Below the pieces are notes generated by a model. The model made no database searches. It was not told where the DNA came from and was given only the letters and a program-made list of their open reading frames with translations. Source: Gammaproteobacteria bacterium (GTDB lineage: Bacteria > Pseudomonadota > Gammaproteobacteria > Pseudomonadales > Azotimanducaceae). From it: a DNA stretch of 64,000 bases. This document shows positions 17,241 to 28,135 of the stretch, piece by piece (position 1 is the stretch's first letter; each line of letters starts with the position of its first letter). The position numbers were made by a program, and so were the translations under genes. Where the stretch lies: contig JAUIAV010000011.1 in NCBI GenBank assembly GCA_030425195.1, positions 62,001 to 126,000 of the forward strand, in the 5' to 3' direction.

Positions 17241-18170
17241 TCAGCGCTTCGAGAGCCGGGAGATCTCGTTGTGCTCCTCGGGTGTGAGCTGCCACCCTGC
17301 GGCTTCCACGTTGGACTGCACCTGCTCAACCCGGGTAGCACCGGCGATTACGCTCGCGACCACAGGATTGCAGGCCAGCCAGCTCATTGCCAGCGTCAGC
17401 AGGGTGTGACCCCGCTCCCGGGCGAAGGCGTCCAGTTTCTCCACCACGTCGAAGTTCGCGTCGGTGAGCGCGGTGCGGCCCCGCTCGCCCGCCAGCCGTG
17501 TATTCTCCGGCGCGGGCTGGCCGCGACCGTATTTACCCGTGAGCAGACCACTGGCCAGCGGAAAGTAGGGCAGCATGCCGAGACCGAAACGTTCGCAGGC
17601 CGGCAGGACTTCCCGCTCGAGGCGCCGGTCCAGGAGGTTGTAGAGGTTCTGCGCGCTGACGAAGCGGTTCAGGCCGGCAGATCGGGCCGTCCAGTCCGCA
17701 TCCGCAAGCTGCCAGCCGTTGAAGTTGGAGTTGCCGAGGTAGCGCACCTTGCCGGCTCGGACCAGATCGTCCAGCGCCCGGAGGGTCTCTTCGATGGGCG
17801 TATCCGGATCCGGCGCGTGCTGCTGGTAGAGATCGATGTGATCCATCCCGAGCCGTTTCAGGCTCGCTTCCACCGCACTCATGATGTATCGGCGGGAAGC
17901 TCCGCGCTTCCCTTCGGCGACCGGCATGGCGAACTTGGTCGCGATCACCACCGAGTCGCGATCGACACCCTTCAGCGCCTGACCGATAAAGACCTCGCTC
18001 TGGGTGCCGCCGTAGACGTCCGCGGTGTCGAAGAAGTTGATGCCCGCATCCAGAGCGGCATGTACCACCTCTTCCGTCTGCCCGGCGTCGATGCGCATGC
18101 CGAAGTTGTTACAGCCGAGGCCGACGGCGGAGACCTTGAGACCACTGCTGCCGAGGTTTCTGTATTCCAT
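17241..18170 (-). CDS. Aldo/keto reductase
   Basis: A 309-residue NADPH-dependent (alpha/beta)8 oxidoreductase. The catalytic tetrad is visible: Asp48 and Tyr53 in FDTADVYG, Lys79 in IATKF, and His118 in YQQHAPD. The GNSNFNGWQLADA and GATRVEQVQSNVEA segments are the usual cofactor-binding parts near the C-terminus. It resembles the Tas/YajO-like group that reduces small aldehydes. It lies 29 bases downstream of the nearest upstream gene in a minus-strand group; the physiological substrate is unknown. Confidence 0.92.
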   Translation of the reverse strand: MEYRNLGSSGLKVSAVGLGCNNFGMRIDAGQTEEVVHAALDAGINFFDTADVYGGTQSEVFIGQALKGVDRDSVVIATKFAMPVAEGKRGASRRYIMSAVEASLKRLGMDHIDLYQQHAPDPDTPIEETLRALDDLVRAGKVRYLGNSNFNGWQLADADWTARSAGLNRFVSAQNLYNLLDRRLEREVLPACERFGLGMLPYFPLASGLLTGKYGRGQPAPENTRLAGERGRTALTDANFDVVEKLDAFARERGHTLLTLAMSWLACNPVVASVIAGATRVEQVQSNVEAAGWQLTPEEHNEISRLSKR

Positions 18171-18201
18171 TGAGCGCTCCTGTTGAATCTGATTGTTCAG
18201 G

Positions 18202-18879
18202 TCAGTCGTCGAAACCGACGAAGGTGATCACATCGTCTACCGGCCGGCGACGGGAAATCACGTCGTTGGCGGGAAAATCATCGGCCGGATAGCCCATGGC
18301 GACACAGCTCATGATCACCTCGTCGTCCGGGATCCGGGCATGCTCGCGCACGACGGGCGACTGCATGATGCCCTGGCCGTTGATCACGCAGCCCAGACCC
18401 CGGGACCAGGCAGCGTTGACCAGGCAGTTCACCACGGCGCCGCAGTCGAAGATGGCGATGTCGTTGTCCGTCAGAGACGCATCGAAGGTGACCACGATGG
18501 AGACGGGTGCGTCGAACTGGCGGAAACCGCGCAGCACCCAGTCCTGCCGTCGGGCCTTGTCCGACCACTCGATGTCCATGGCTTCGAAAAGCTGGCCGGC
18601 GATCGCCTTCTGCCGCTCCCTGTGCACACCGGCGTAGGGTCCGTGCATGCGGATTTCCCGGGAGGCGGGCACACCGGCCAGATTCTTCTCCGTATTGCCG
18701 GCTCGGATACGATCCAGCGGCTCGCCGCTCACCGCATGCAGGTTCCAGGGCTGGGTGTTCATGGAACTGGGTGCCCGGGTGGCGAGATCGACGATCTCCC
18801 GGATGACGGCCTTCGGGACCGGGTCCGGCTTGAAACCCCGGATGCTGCGTCTGCCCTGTACGACCTCGTCGAAGTCCAA
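18202..18879 (-). CDS. Nitroreductase family protein
   Basis: A 225-residue FMN-dependent nitroreductase-fold protein. The N-terminal RRSIRGFKPDPVPKAVIREIVDLATRAPSSMNTQPWNLHAV is the classic FMN-phosphate and dimer-interface signature (RRSxRxF, APSxxNxQPW). GLGCVINGQGIMQSPVVREHARIPDDEVIMSCVAMGYP supplies the C-terminal half. It would reduce nitro, quinone or enone groups using NAD(P)H. It is the first gene of the minus-strand pair with the aldo/keto reductase and is divergent from the first CYP153 gene. Confidence 0.9.
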   Translation of the reverse strand: MDFDEVVQGRRSIRGFKPDPVPKAVIREIVDLATRAPSSMNTQPWNLHAVSGEPLDRIRAGNTEKNLAGVPASREIRMHGPYAGVHRERQKAIAGQLFEAMDIEWSDKARRQDWVLRGFRQFDAPVSIVVTFDASLTDNDIAIFDCGAVVNCLVNAAWSRGLGCVINGQGIMQSPVVREHARIPDDEVIMSCVAMGYPADDFPANDVISRRRPVDDVITFVGFDD

Positions 18880-18942
18880 TGCGCTCTCCTGGATCCGTGC
18901 TGAAGACCCGTGCCAGTGTAGCGCTTTCGCGGCCGGGAATTT

Positions 18943-18951
18943 TGCTATGGT
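18943..18951 (+). promoter_or_regulatory. Possible extended -10 element upstream of the first CYP153
   Basis: TGCTATGGT lies 47 bases before the CYP153 start codon at 18998 and fits an extended -10 (TGn plus TATGGT). No convincing -35 hexamer is seen at the right distance, so this is only a candidate. Confidence 0.3.
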
Positions 18952-18997
18952 TGCGCTTCTGCGCGCGGGCGTTCAGAAGTACAGGTCGAGGTAGAAC

Positions 18998-20269
18998 ATG
19001 AGCGAAACAGCTTCGAGCAGCACGGCGTTTCCGGCCGCTGCGGACGTGGCCATCGAGGACATCAACCCGATCAACCCGGAGATGTTCAGCCGGAACCACT
19101 GGCAGGACTATTTCGAGCGGCTCAGAAAGGAAGATCCGGTTCACTTCAACGAGACGGAGACTGCCGGGCGTTACTGGTCTCTGACCCGCTACGACGACAT
19201 CAAGGCGGTGGACACGGACTGGCAGAATTTTTCGTCCGCCCGCGGTATCACGCTGGGCCTTCCCATCGGTGCCGAGGCACCGCCCGGTGCTCTGACGGGC
19301 ATCCAGACCTTCATCGCCCAGGACCCGCCCGTGCACGATGTGCAGCGCAAGACGGTGGCCGGGGTCGCTGCTCCCGGCAATCTGGTGAAGCTGGAACCGC
19401 TCATCCGTGAGCGTACGCAGCGGGTGCTCGACTCCCTGCCGGAAGGGGAAACCTTCGACTGGGTGGATACGGTTTCCATCGAGCTCACCACCATGATGCT
19501 GGCCACACTGTTCGACTTCCCCTGGGACGACCGGCGGAAGCTCACGCGCTGGTCGGACATCACCTTCGCCATACCGCAGCCCGGCGGTATCGTCGAGACG
19601 GTGGAACAGAAGCGGACAGAGCTGCTCGAATGTCTTGAGTATTTCACCGTGCTGTGGAATGAAAGAAAGCTGAATCCAGGCGAGGATCTGGTCTCCATGC
19701 TGGCGCACGGAGAAGACACCAGGGACATGCCGCCCATGGAGTTTCTCGGCAACCTGCTGCTGCTGATCGTCGGCGGCAACGACACCACCCGTAACACCAT
19801 GTCGGGCAGCGTATATGCCCTGAACCAGTTTCCGGATCAGTACGATAAGCTAATCGCCAGTCCCGGGCTGATTCCGAAGATGGTGGCCGAGGTGATCCGC
19901 TGGCAGACACCGCTGGCCTACATGCGGCGCACGGCCAATCACGACTGCGAGGTCGGCGGAAAACAGATCCGGAAAGACGATCAGGTGCTCATGTGGTATG
20001 TCTCGGGCAACCGCGACGAATCGGTCTTCGAGAACGCGGACGTGCTCGACATCGAACGGATCAATGCCCGTCAGCACCTCTCGTTCGGGTTCGGCATCCA
20101 TCGCTGCATGGGTAACCGGCTGGCGGAGCTGCAGCTGAGAGTGCTGTGGGAGGAGATCCTGCCGCGGTTCGAGAAGATCGAGGTTCAGGCTGAGCCGGAA
20201 CGGACGTTCTCCTCTTTCGTGAAAGGCTATACCCGTCTGCTGGTGCGGGTCCGCAGAAAGTCCACCTGA
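18998..20269 (+). CDS. Cytochrome P450, CYP153-type terminal hydroxylase (copy 1)
   Basis: A 423-residue soluble P450. The I-helix oxygen-binding motif is [13 protein letters not shown], the K-helix is EVIRWQTP (ExxR), and the haem loop is FGFGIHRCMGNRLAE with the axial Cys. The segments [24 protein letters not shown] and AYMRRTA are characteristic of CYP153, which hydroxylates the terminal carbon of medium-chain alkanes, alcohols and fatty acids. Such enzymes need a ferredoxin and reductase; none is encoded nearby. An unknown small gene and an acyl-CoA dehydrogenase follow on the same strand. CYP153 assignment is from recall of family motifs, not alignment. Confidence 0.9.
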   Translation: MSETASSSTAFPAAADVAIEDINPINPEMFSRNHWQDYFERLRKEDPVHFNETETAGRYWSLTRYDDIKAVDTDWQNFSSARGITLGLPIGAEAPPGALTGIQTFIAQDPPVHDVQRKTVAGVAAPGNLVKLEPLIRERTQRVLDSLPEGETFDWVDTVSIELTTMMLATLFDFPWDDRRKLTRWSDITFAIPQPGGIVETVEQKRTELLECLEYFTVLWNERKLNPGEDLVSMLAHGEDTRDMPPMEFLGNLLLLIVGGNDTTRNTMSGSVYALNQFPDQYDKLIASPGLIPKMVAEVIRWQTPLAYMRRTANHDCEVGGKQIRKDDQVLMWYVSGNRDESVFENADVLDIERINARQHLSFGFGIHRCMGNRLAELQLRVLWEEILPRFEKIEVQAEPERTFSSFVKGYTRLLVRVRRKST

Positions 20270-20309
20270 ACGGGAGCGGAACCCGGGTGCGTGGCAAGGG
20301 GAGGGGTGC

Positions 20310-20645
20310 ATGCTGAGACTCGAGAAAGCCTGGGAGCCGATCGCGGCTGCCCTCGCCGGGGAGAGCCGGGCGCCTCTGCACGGCGAGATGGGCGTCTACC
20401 AGCTGGCTGACGCCGCGGATGAGGTCATCTTCATCGGCTATGCCGGGGGGGCGAGCCGGTTCGGCCTGCGCGGGGAGATCGCCGCGTTCGAGGAACGGGC
20501 GCCGGATGCGGTGTCGGTGCGTTTCGAGGTCACCACCGGTTACCTGAGCCGCTATCAGGAGCTGCTGATGCTGCATGTTGCCGACCACGGGGTGCTGCCG
20601 CGCTGTAATCCACCGGCGACGCTGGGCCGGCTCAGCCCCGCCTAG
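20310..20645 (+). CDS. Small hypothetical protein, possible GIY-YIG-like fold
   Basis: A 111-residue protein without a recognised family. The central stretch GVYQLADAADEVIFIGYAGG, followed by SRFGLRGEI, looks like the two-strand signature of GIY-YIG domains (GVY then IGYAG), but the catalytic Arg/Glu arrangement cannot be confirmed. It has no signal peptide or transmembrane segment. GGGGAGGGG precedes the ATG at 20310. It sits between CYP153 and an acyl-CoA dehydrogenase, 40 and 38 bases from them, and is probably co-transcribed with both. Coding is supported by tight spacing and strong ribosome site. Confidence 0.7.
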   Translation: MLRLEKAWEPIAAALAGESRAPLHGEMGVYQLADAADEVIFIGYAGGASRFGLRGEIAAFEERAPDAVSVRFEVTTGYLSRYQELLMLHVADHGVLPRCNPPATLGRLSPA

Positions 20646-20683
20646 AACCTCGGAACCGCGTTGCTCGAACAGGGGAGGGCACC

Positions 20684-21850
20684 ATGGATCTGAATCTGAC
20701 CGAAGAACAGACGCTCATCGTCGGCATGGTCCGGCGGTTCGTTCGCGAGGAGATCCTCCCGCTGGAGCTCGGGCTGGATCCGGATGCCTCCGAGCTGCCG
20801 GCCGAAGAAAAGGACCGGCTGGTGGCCCTGACCCGGGAGATGGGTCTTTACGGCCTCGGCATCCCGCCCGAATACGGTGGTCCCGAGATCGATCTGGTGA
20901 CGCAGACCCTGATTGCCGTGGAAATGAGCCAACACCGTGCCGGCCTGTATGCGCCCTGCTATGGCGCGTTCGGTGGTGCGGGGCTCGCTCAGCTGTTCGA
21001 AGCCACCGAGGCACAGAAGGAGCGCTACCTGTACCCCACCCTCAAAGGCGAGAAACGCGGTTTTTTCGGTCTCTCAGAGCCGAGCGGCGGCTCCGATCCG
21101 GCCCGCGCCATTCAGACCCGGGCGGTCCGGGAAGGTGACGACTGGATCATCAATGGCGGCAAGCTCTGGATCAGCGGTGCCGACAAGGCGGACTACGGTC
21201 TGGTCTTCGCCCGAACCGATCCTGACAGAGGACGGAACGGCGTGACCTGCTTCATCGTCGATGCGGACACGCCCGGTTTTCACGTTCGGCGGATCGTGCA
21301 TACCCTGCGCGCGGCGCACTACGCCACGGAGCTTTCCTTCGAGGACATGCGGGTCCCGTCCGCCAACATTCTCGGCAAGGTCAATGGCGGCTTCGCCATC
21401 GCCAATGACCGGCTCACCCGGCAGCGGATCCCCTACGCGGCGGGTTGTATCGGCGTCGCGATCAAGGCGCAGGAGATGGCGCTGGACTACGTGCCGCAGC
21501 GGGAGACCTTCGGTGCGCCGCTGTCCACCCGCCAGGGCATTCAGTGGATGCTGGTGGACAACGACATCGACATCCGTCAGTCACTGTGGATCACCCTGGA
21601 AGCGGCGAGCCGGGCGGATCAGAAGCAGCCGTTCCGGAAAGAGGCCGCCATGGCGAAGCTGGTGGCTACGGAAGCCGGCGGCAGGGTGGTGGACCGCTGC
21701 ATGCAGATGTTCGGCGGCCTCGGTGTGGCGAAAGAGCTGCCGTTCGAGCGCTGGTTCCGGGAAATGCGTATCCGGCGGATCGGCGAGGGTCCGAGCGAGG
21801 TCCAGCGTCATGTGATAGCCCGGGAACTGCTCGGAGCGTCGTTCCGCTGA
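20684..21850 (+). CDS. Acyl-CoA dehydrogenase
   Basis: A 388-residue FAD enzyme that introduces the 2,3-double bond in acyl-CoA. Visible are the N-terminal helical domain (LTEEQTLIVGMVRRFVREEI), GFFGLSEPSGGSDPA (flavin and substrate loop), WIINGGKLWISGADKADYGLV, and the C-terminal MQMFGGLGVAKELPFERWFREMRIRRIGEGPSEVQRHVIARELLG, where the E in IGEGPSEVQ region lies near the active site. Start chosen at ATG 20684 after GGGAGGGCACC. The gene follows CYP153 and the small unknown gene and so would act on the acid formed by terminal oxidation (inference). Confidence 0.92.
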   Translation: MDLNLTEEQTLIVGMVRRFVREEILPLELGLDPDASELPAEEKDRLVALTREMGLYGLGIPPEYGGPEIDLVTQTLIAVEMSQHRAGLYAPCYGAFGGAGLAQLFEATEAQKERYLYPTLKGEKRGFFGLSEPSGGSDPARAIQTRAVREGDDWIINGGKLWISGADKADYGLVFARTDPDRGRNGVTCFIVDADTPGFHVRRIVHTLRAAHYATELSFEDMRVPSANILGKVNGGFAIANDRLTRQRIPYAAGCIGVAIKAQEMALDYVPQRETFGAPLSTRQGIQWMLVDNDIDIRQSLWITLEAASRADQKQPFRKEAAMAKLVATEAGGRVVDRCMQMFGGLGVAKELPFERWFREMRIRRIGEGPSEVQRHVIARELLGASFR

Positions 21851-21877
21851 GATTCTCAGATGCCCGGTCCCGTCCGG

Positions 21878-21908
21878 GAGACAACTCGTCATCGGAAATA
21901 CGTATAAT
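21878..21908 (+). promoter_or_regulatory. Candidate sigma-70 promoter for the isocitrate dehydrogenase gene
   Basis: A perfect TATAAT lies at 21903-21908, 79 bases before the icd start codon. A weak -35, GAGACA (4 of 6 bases of TTGACA), is at 21878-21883 with a 19-base spacer. The -10 stands out in this GC-rich setting. Confidence 0.45.
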
Positions 21909-21962
21909 GCGGCCCCGATTTCGAGAGCCGATCCGCATCCGAGCATGCCTGAGCGGCCGTGA

Positions 21963-24227
<2,265 letters not shown>

Positions 24228-24239
24228 CTGTTCCTGACA

Positions 24240-24268
24240 GGCTGCGATTGCGCGGGTGCATCGCAGCC
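24240..24268 (+). other. Perfect 9-bp hairpin downstream of icd
   Basis: GGCTGCGAT and its exact complement ATCGCAGCC flank an 11-base loop, 12 bases after the icd stop. There is no T-run after the stem, so a classical Rho-independent terminator is doubtful; a transcript-end-protecting or weak terminator hairpin between icd and the second CYP153 is possible. Confidence 0.6.
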
Positions 24269-24306
24269 GATACTCTCGGATCAGGTCAACATCCTGGGGA
24301 AGGGAG

Positions 24307-25548
24307 ATGAGTGAAGCAGAAGTCCTCGATGATCTGTCGGAGGCCCTGAATCCGGCAGATCCGAAACGGTTCAGGAACGCCACCATCCTGCCGGTTTTCG
24401 AGCGCATGCGGGCCGAGACGCCCATCCACTACTGCGCTGACAGCCCTTACGGGCCGTTCTGGTCGATCATGCGCTACAAGGACATCATGGCGATCGACAG
24501 GAATCACGAGGTGTTCTCCTCCGAAGCGCTTCTGGGCGGCATCATGATCGACGACGCCATCGTCGGTGATGAGAACTCCGACTTCTTCGTGAAGAGCTTC
24601 ATCACCATGGATCCGCCCGACCACGGCCCTCAGCGCAAGGCGGTAAACCGGATCGTGGCACCGGCGAGCCTGGCCAACTTCGAGAAACTCATCCGCGGGC
24701 GAACCAGGACTCTGCTGGACAGTCTGCCGGTGGGCGAGGAATTCGACTGGGTGGACCGGGTTTCCATAGAGCTCACCACCATGATGCTGGCAACGCTTTT
24801 CGACTTCCCTTTTAAGGACCGCCGGAAGCTCACGCGCTGGTCCGACGTGACCACGGCGGAGCCGGATTCACCCATCGTCGGCAGCCAGGAACAGCGGGTC
24901 TCGGAGCTGATGGAATGCCTCGAGTACTTCAAGCGGCTGAAAGCCGAAAGGAAGAACGGCCCGGCCAATCTGGATCTGGTCACCATGCTCGCTCAGGACG
25001 CGGCCACGGCCGAACAGCCCGATCATGAGTTTCTCGGCAATCTCATGCTGCTGATCGTCGGCGGCAACGACACCACCCGCAACACCATGAGCGGCAGTAT
25101 CAACGCATTTAATCAGTTCCCGGAGCAGCTGGATCTTCTGCGGCAGGACCCCGGTCTGATCGCGAACATGACCTCAGAGGTGGTCCGCTGGCAGACGCCG
25201 CTGGCGCACATGCGCCGCACGGCGGTGGCGGACTACGAAATCCACGGCCAAACCATCCGGAAAGGAGACAAGGTGGTGATGTGGTACTACTCGGGTAACC
25301 GGGACGAGGACATCTTTCCCGATGGAGACCGGTTCGACATCAACCGTTCCAATGCCCGCAGCACCATCTCCTTCGGCTTCGGCGTCCACCGCTGTCTCGG
25401 CATGCGTCTTGCGGAAATGCAGATGCACATTCTCTGGCAGGAGATTCTCGCCCGCTGGAAGCGCATTGAGATCACCGGCGAGATCGAGCGGGTGGAGTCG
25501 AATTTCGTGAACGGCTACGCACGCATGCCTGTTCGCATCGTCGCCTGA
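24307..25548 (+). CDS. Cytochrome P450, CYP153-type terminal hydroxylase (copy 2)
   Basis: A 413-residue P450 closely related to the copy at 18998. I-helix [14 protein letters not shown]-helix EVVRWQTP (ExxR) and haem loop [15 protein letters not shown] are intact, as is the CYP153-type HMRRTA and [16 protein letters not shown]. The ATG at 24307 follows AAGGGAG and gives the usual N-terminus; an in-frame ATG at 24256 would add 17 residues across the intergenic region. A 34-base stretch over the I-helix is identical at DNA level to copy 1. An LLM oxidoreductase follows after 18 bases, probably in the same transcript. No ferredoxin partner is encoded nearby. Confidence 0.9.
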   Translation: MSEAEVLDDLSEALNPADPKRFRNATILPVFERMRAETPIHYCADSPYGPFWSIMRYKDIMAIDRNHEVFSSEALLGGIMIDDAIVGDENSDFFVKSFITMDPPDHGPQRKAVNRIVAPASLANFEKLIRGRTRTLLDSLPVGEEFDWVDRVSIELTTMMLATLFDFPFKDRRKLTRWSDVTTAEPDSPIVGSQEQRVSELMECLEYFKRLKAERKNGPANLDLVTMLAQDAATAEQPDHEFLGNLMLLIVGGNDTTRNTMSGSINAFNQFPEQLDLLRQDPGLIANMTSEVVRWQTPLAHMRRTAVADYEIHGQTIRKGDKVVMWYYSGNRDEDIFPDGDRFDINRSNARSTISFGFGVHRCLGMRLAEMQMHILWQEILARWKRIEITGEIERVESNFVNGYARMPVRIVA

Positions 25549-25566
25549 ACCGGTCCCGGAACCGGC

Positions 25567-26622
25567 ATGCAGTACTCGGTGGCCTTCGCGTCGGAGCTGG
25601 ACTCCTGGCGCTGGGCGAAGCGGGCGGAAGCGCTCGGATTTCATGCGGCCTGGTTCTACGACACCCAGCTGCTCAACCCGGACGTTTTCGTCTGCATGGC
25701 GCTGGCAGCACACGAAACCTCGAATATCCGGCTCGGCACCGGCGTGCTGGTGCCCTCCAACCGGATCGAGCCGGTCACCGCCAACGCGTTTGCGTCCCTG
25801 AACCGGCTGGCACCCGGCCGTATCGATTTCGGTGTCGGCACGGGTTTCACTGCCCGCCGCACCATGGGGCAGGGGGCCGTACCGCTTGCACGCACGCGCC
25901 GCTATGTCGAAACCGTGCAGGGTATGCTGAAAGGCGAGACCGTCGAGTGGCGGGACGCGGACGGACCTCACAAGATCCGCTTTCTCGATCCGGAGCTGGG
26001 GCTCGTCAATCTCGAAGACGAAGTGCCGCTGTGGGTCTCCGCTTTCGGTCCTAAAGCCCGCCAGCTCACCGCGGAGCTCGGCGCCGGCTGGCTGAACTTC
26101 GGCATTGCCAACGCACCGGCCGTCCTCGATGAAATGCGCTCCGACTGGCTGGCGGCCGGCCGGGCGCCGGATGCGCTGCAGGCCAACCTGTTTTTCCTGG
26201 GTGCCGTGCTGACCGGCACAGAGGCCGAGGACGAGGCACGTCTCATGGCCCAGGCAGCGCCTCTGACCGCTGTGTTGTTCCACAATCTGGCGGACGAGGT
26301 GGGCGCCATGCGGGGCGGTAACGTGGATGCCGGGCCCTTGAACAACCTGCTGGCCGAGTACCTCAAGGTCCACGAAAGCTACGAGCCTGCAGATGCCCGA
26401 TATCTGAGCAACCACAAGGGCCACCTCATGTATCTCAGACCGGAGGAGACCCATGTGACACCCGAGCTTGCCAGGGCGACCACGCTCTCCGGGACCCGGG
26501 ACGAGCTGGTGGACCGTCTTCGTGAGCTCGAGGCGGCGGGCTATACCCAGGTCACCGTGCAGCTCGTACACGGGCATGAAACCGCCATCGAAGACTGGGC
26601 GGACGTTTTCGCTGCCGTCTGA
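25567..26622 (+). CDS. LLM class flavin-dependent oxidoreductase
   Basis: A 351-residue luciferase-like protein. The start MQYSVAFASELDSWRWAKRAEALGFHAAWFYDTQL, then IRLGTGVLVPSNRIEPVTANAFASLNRLAPGRIDFGVGTGFTARR and ETVQGMLKGETVEW, follow the usual LLM order, with the cofactor phosphate site in the GVGTGFTARR segment. The tail (AGYTQVTVQLVHGHETAIEDWADVFAAV) resembles F420-dependent methylenetetrahydromethanopterin-reductase-like members. Coupled by position to the second CYP153, so a linked oxidation step is possible. It converges on the sulfatase gene, and a hairpin spans both stop codons. Confidence 0.88.
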   Translation: MQYSVAFASELDSWRWAKRAEALGFHAAWFYDTQLLNPDVFVCMALAAHETSNIRLGTGVLVPSNRIEPVTANAFASLNRLAPGRIDFGVGTGFTARRTMGQGAVPLARTRRYVETVQGMLKGETVEWRDADGPHKIRFLDPELGLVNLEDEVPLWVSAFGPKARQLTAELGAGWLNFGIANAPAVLDEMRSDWLAAGRAPDALQANLFFLGAVLTGTEAEDEARLMAQAAPLTAVLFHNLADEVGAMRGGNVDAGPLNNLLAEYLKVHESYEPADARYLSNHKGHLMYLRPEETHVTPELARATTLSGTRDELVDRLRELEAAGYTQVTVQLVHGHETAIEDWADVFAAV

Positions 26623-26647
26623 CCGAACGACCTGCCGTTCAGGTCAG
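26619..26647. terminator. Hairpin spanning the two convergent stop codons
   Basis: CTGACCGAACG pairs with CGTTCAGGTCAG (one bulged A) around a six-base loop. The LLM stop codon lies in the left arm and the sulfatase stop in the right arm. Being symmetric it could act for both strands, but neither side has a T-run, so it may be a weak or Rho-assisted terminator. Confidence 0.5.
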
Positions 26648-28134
26648 GGCGTGAGCCGCGCGTCGAACAGGGGTGGGCGTTCCGTCAGATTCGCCCGGTG
26701 CCGTTCGATGGCGGAGAGGATGCCGGCGACCACCTCGGGATTCTGAGCAGACACCTCGACATTCTCCCCGGGATCGTCGCTGAGCCGATACAGGAGGGGT
26801 GGTTCGTGCTCTGTCCGTTCCGGCGGCTGGCCGTAGGCGCCTTCCGTGATCAGGTGCAGCTTGTATTCACCCTGTCGGTAGGCCCGCAGCTCACCCTGCC
26901 GGTAGTAGGGCATTTCCGTTCGGGGGCTCGGTGCACCCTCGAGCAGTGTGGCGGACAGATCGAATCCGTCGGTGACCCCGGTGGGATCGGCTCCCGCCAG
27001 CGCCAGGGCGGTGACGAAGACATCCAGCGCAGAGCCGATGTCGCTCACGACACCGGGCTTCAGTCTGCCCGGCCATGAAAAGACGGCGGGTACCCGCATG
27101 CCGCCCTCGAACGTGGTCCCTTTGCCGTGCCGCAGCGGTCCTGCGCTGCCGCTGTGCTCGTTCATCGTCAGCCAGGGGCCGTTGTCACTCGTGAACAGCA
27201 CCAGAGTGTCGTCGGCTAGACCCAGAGACTGGAGCCTTCTGACGATGGCGCCCACACTCCAGTCGATTTCCTCGATCACGTCGCCATAGCGACCACCCGG
27301 GCTGCGGCCGGCAAAAGCCTCACTGCGGAAGAGGGGCGTATGCGGCATGCTGTAGGGGACGTAAAGGAAAAACGGCCGCGTCCGGTTGCGCTCGATGAAG
27401 CCGATTGCTTCCTCGGTATAGCGCCGGGTGAGTTCGGTCTGCCGGGCGGGTCGCTCCACGAGCGTGTTGTTGTATCCTGTTTCCGTCCGCACGCTGCGCC
27501 AGATGGGCACGTTCCAGTATTCGATGCGCGGGTCGGCATAGAGCGCCTGCCGTGCCTCGTAGACTTTCTCCAGCTCCTCGCCCTGCCCCGCCAGACGCAT
27601 GGCAATCAGCTCATCGAAGTTCCTGCCATCCGCCCAATCCATGTCGTTGGAATAGGGGATGCCATACCAGTAGTGAAAGCCGTGTCGGGTGGGCAGGTAT
27701 TCGGGCGCGTCACCCAGGTGCCACTTGCCGATGATGGCAGACCGGTACCCGACCTCGCCAAGCGCCTCGGCCAGGGTCCGCTCCTCCTGCGGCATGCCGG
27801 TCTGCGCATCCGGAAAGAAAACGCCGATCCGGCGGCCGTAGAGTCCGGTGCGGTTGGGCAGTCTGCCGGTCAGCAATGCACCGCGGCTGGGCGAGCACAC
27901 GGATGCTGCCATGTAGAAGTCCGTCCAGCGTTGTCCGGCGGCCCCCAGCGCGTCCAGATTGGGCGTACGGATGAGCGGATGGCCATAACTGCTGAGATCG
28001 CCATAGCCGAGGTCGTCTGCGAACAGGATGACGATGTTGGGCGATCTGTCTGCGGCCTGGAGACCGGCTGCCGCTGAGCAGAGCAGGATCATCAGTAACC
28101 AGGACGGGCGACAGGCTTGTTTCCGGTTGTTCAT
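26644..28134 (-). CDS. Secreted type I sulfatase (1)
   Basis: A 496-residue arylsulfatase-like enzyme with a signal peptide (SWLLMILLCSAAAGLQAA). The metal-binding start NIVILFADDLGYGDLSSYG, the formylglycine motif CSPSRGALLTGRLPNRTG (Cys is converted to formylglycine), GKWHLGD and the LFTSDNGP block with Asp/Asn metal ligands are all present. It would remove sulfate esters from an extracellular or periplasmic carbohydrate or steroid. It starts two bases after the stop of the second sulfatase gene, forming an operon. A formylglycine-generating enzyme is needed for activity and is not seen in this window. Confidence 0.93.
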   Translation of the reverse strand: MNNRKQACRPSWLLMILLCSAAAGLQAADRSPNIVILFADDLGYGDLSSYGHPLIRTPNLDALGAAGQRWTDFYMAASVCSPSRGALLTGRLPNRTGLYGRRIGVFFPDAQTGMPQEERTLAEALGEVGYRSAIIGKWHLGDAPEYLPTRHGFHYWYGIPYSNDMDWADGRNFDELIAMRLAGQGEELEKVYEARQALYADPRIEYWNVPIWRSVRTETGYNNTLVERPARQTELTRRYTEEAIGFIERNRTRPFFLYVPYSMPHTPLFRSEAFAGRSPGGRYGDVIEEIDWSVGAIVRRLQSLGLADDTLVLFTSDNGPWLTMNEHSGSAGPLRHGKGTTFEGGMRVPAVFSWPGRLKPGVVSDIGSALDVFVTALALAGADPTGVTDGFDLSATLLEGAPSPRTEMPYYRQGELRAYRQGEYKLHLITEGAYGQPPERTEHEPPLLYRLSDDPGENVEVSAQNPEVVAGILSAIERHRANLTERPPLFDARLTP

Positions 28135-28135
28135 C

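Noticed and set aside
24240-24268. Hairpin after icd as a classical Rho-independent terminator
   Set aside because: The stem is perfect but no T-run follows; kept only as a hairpin.
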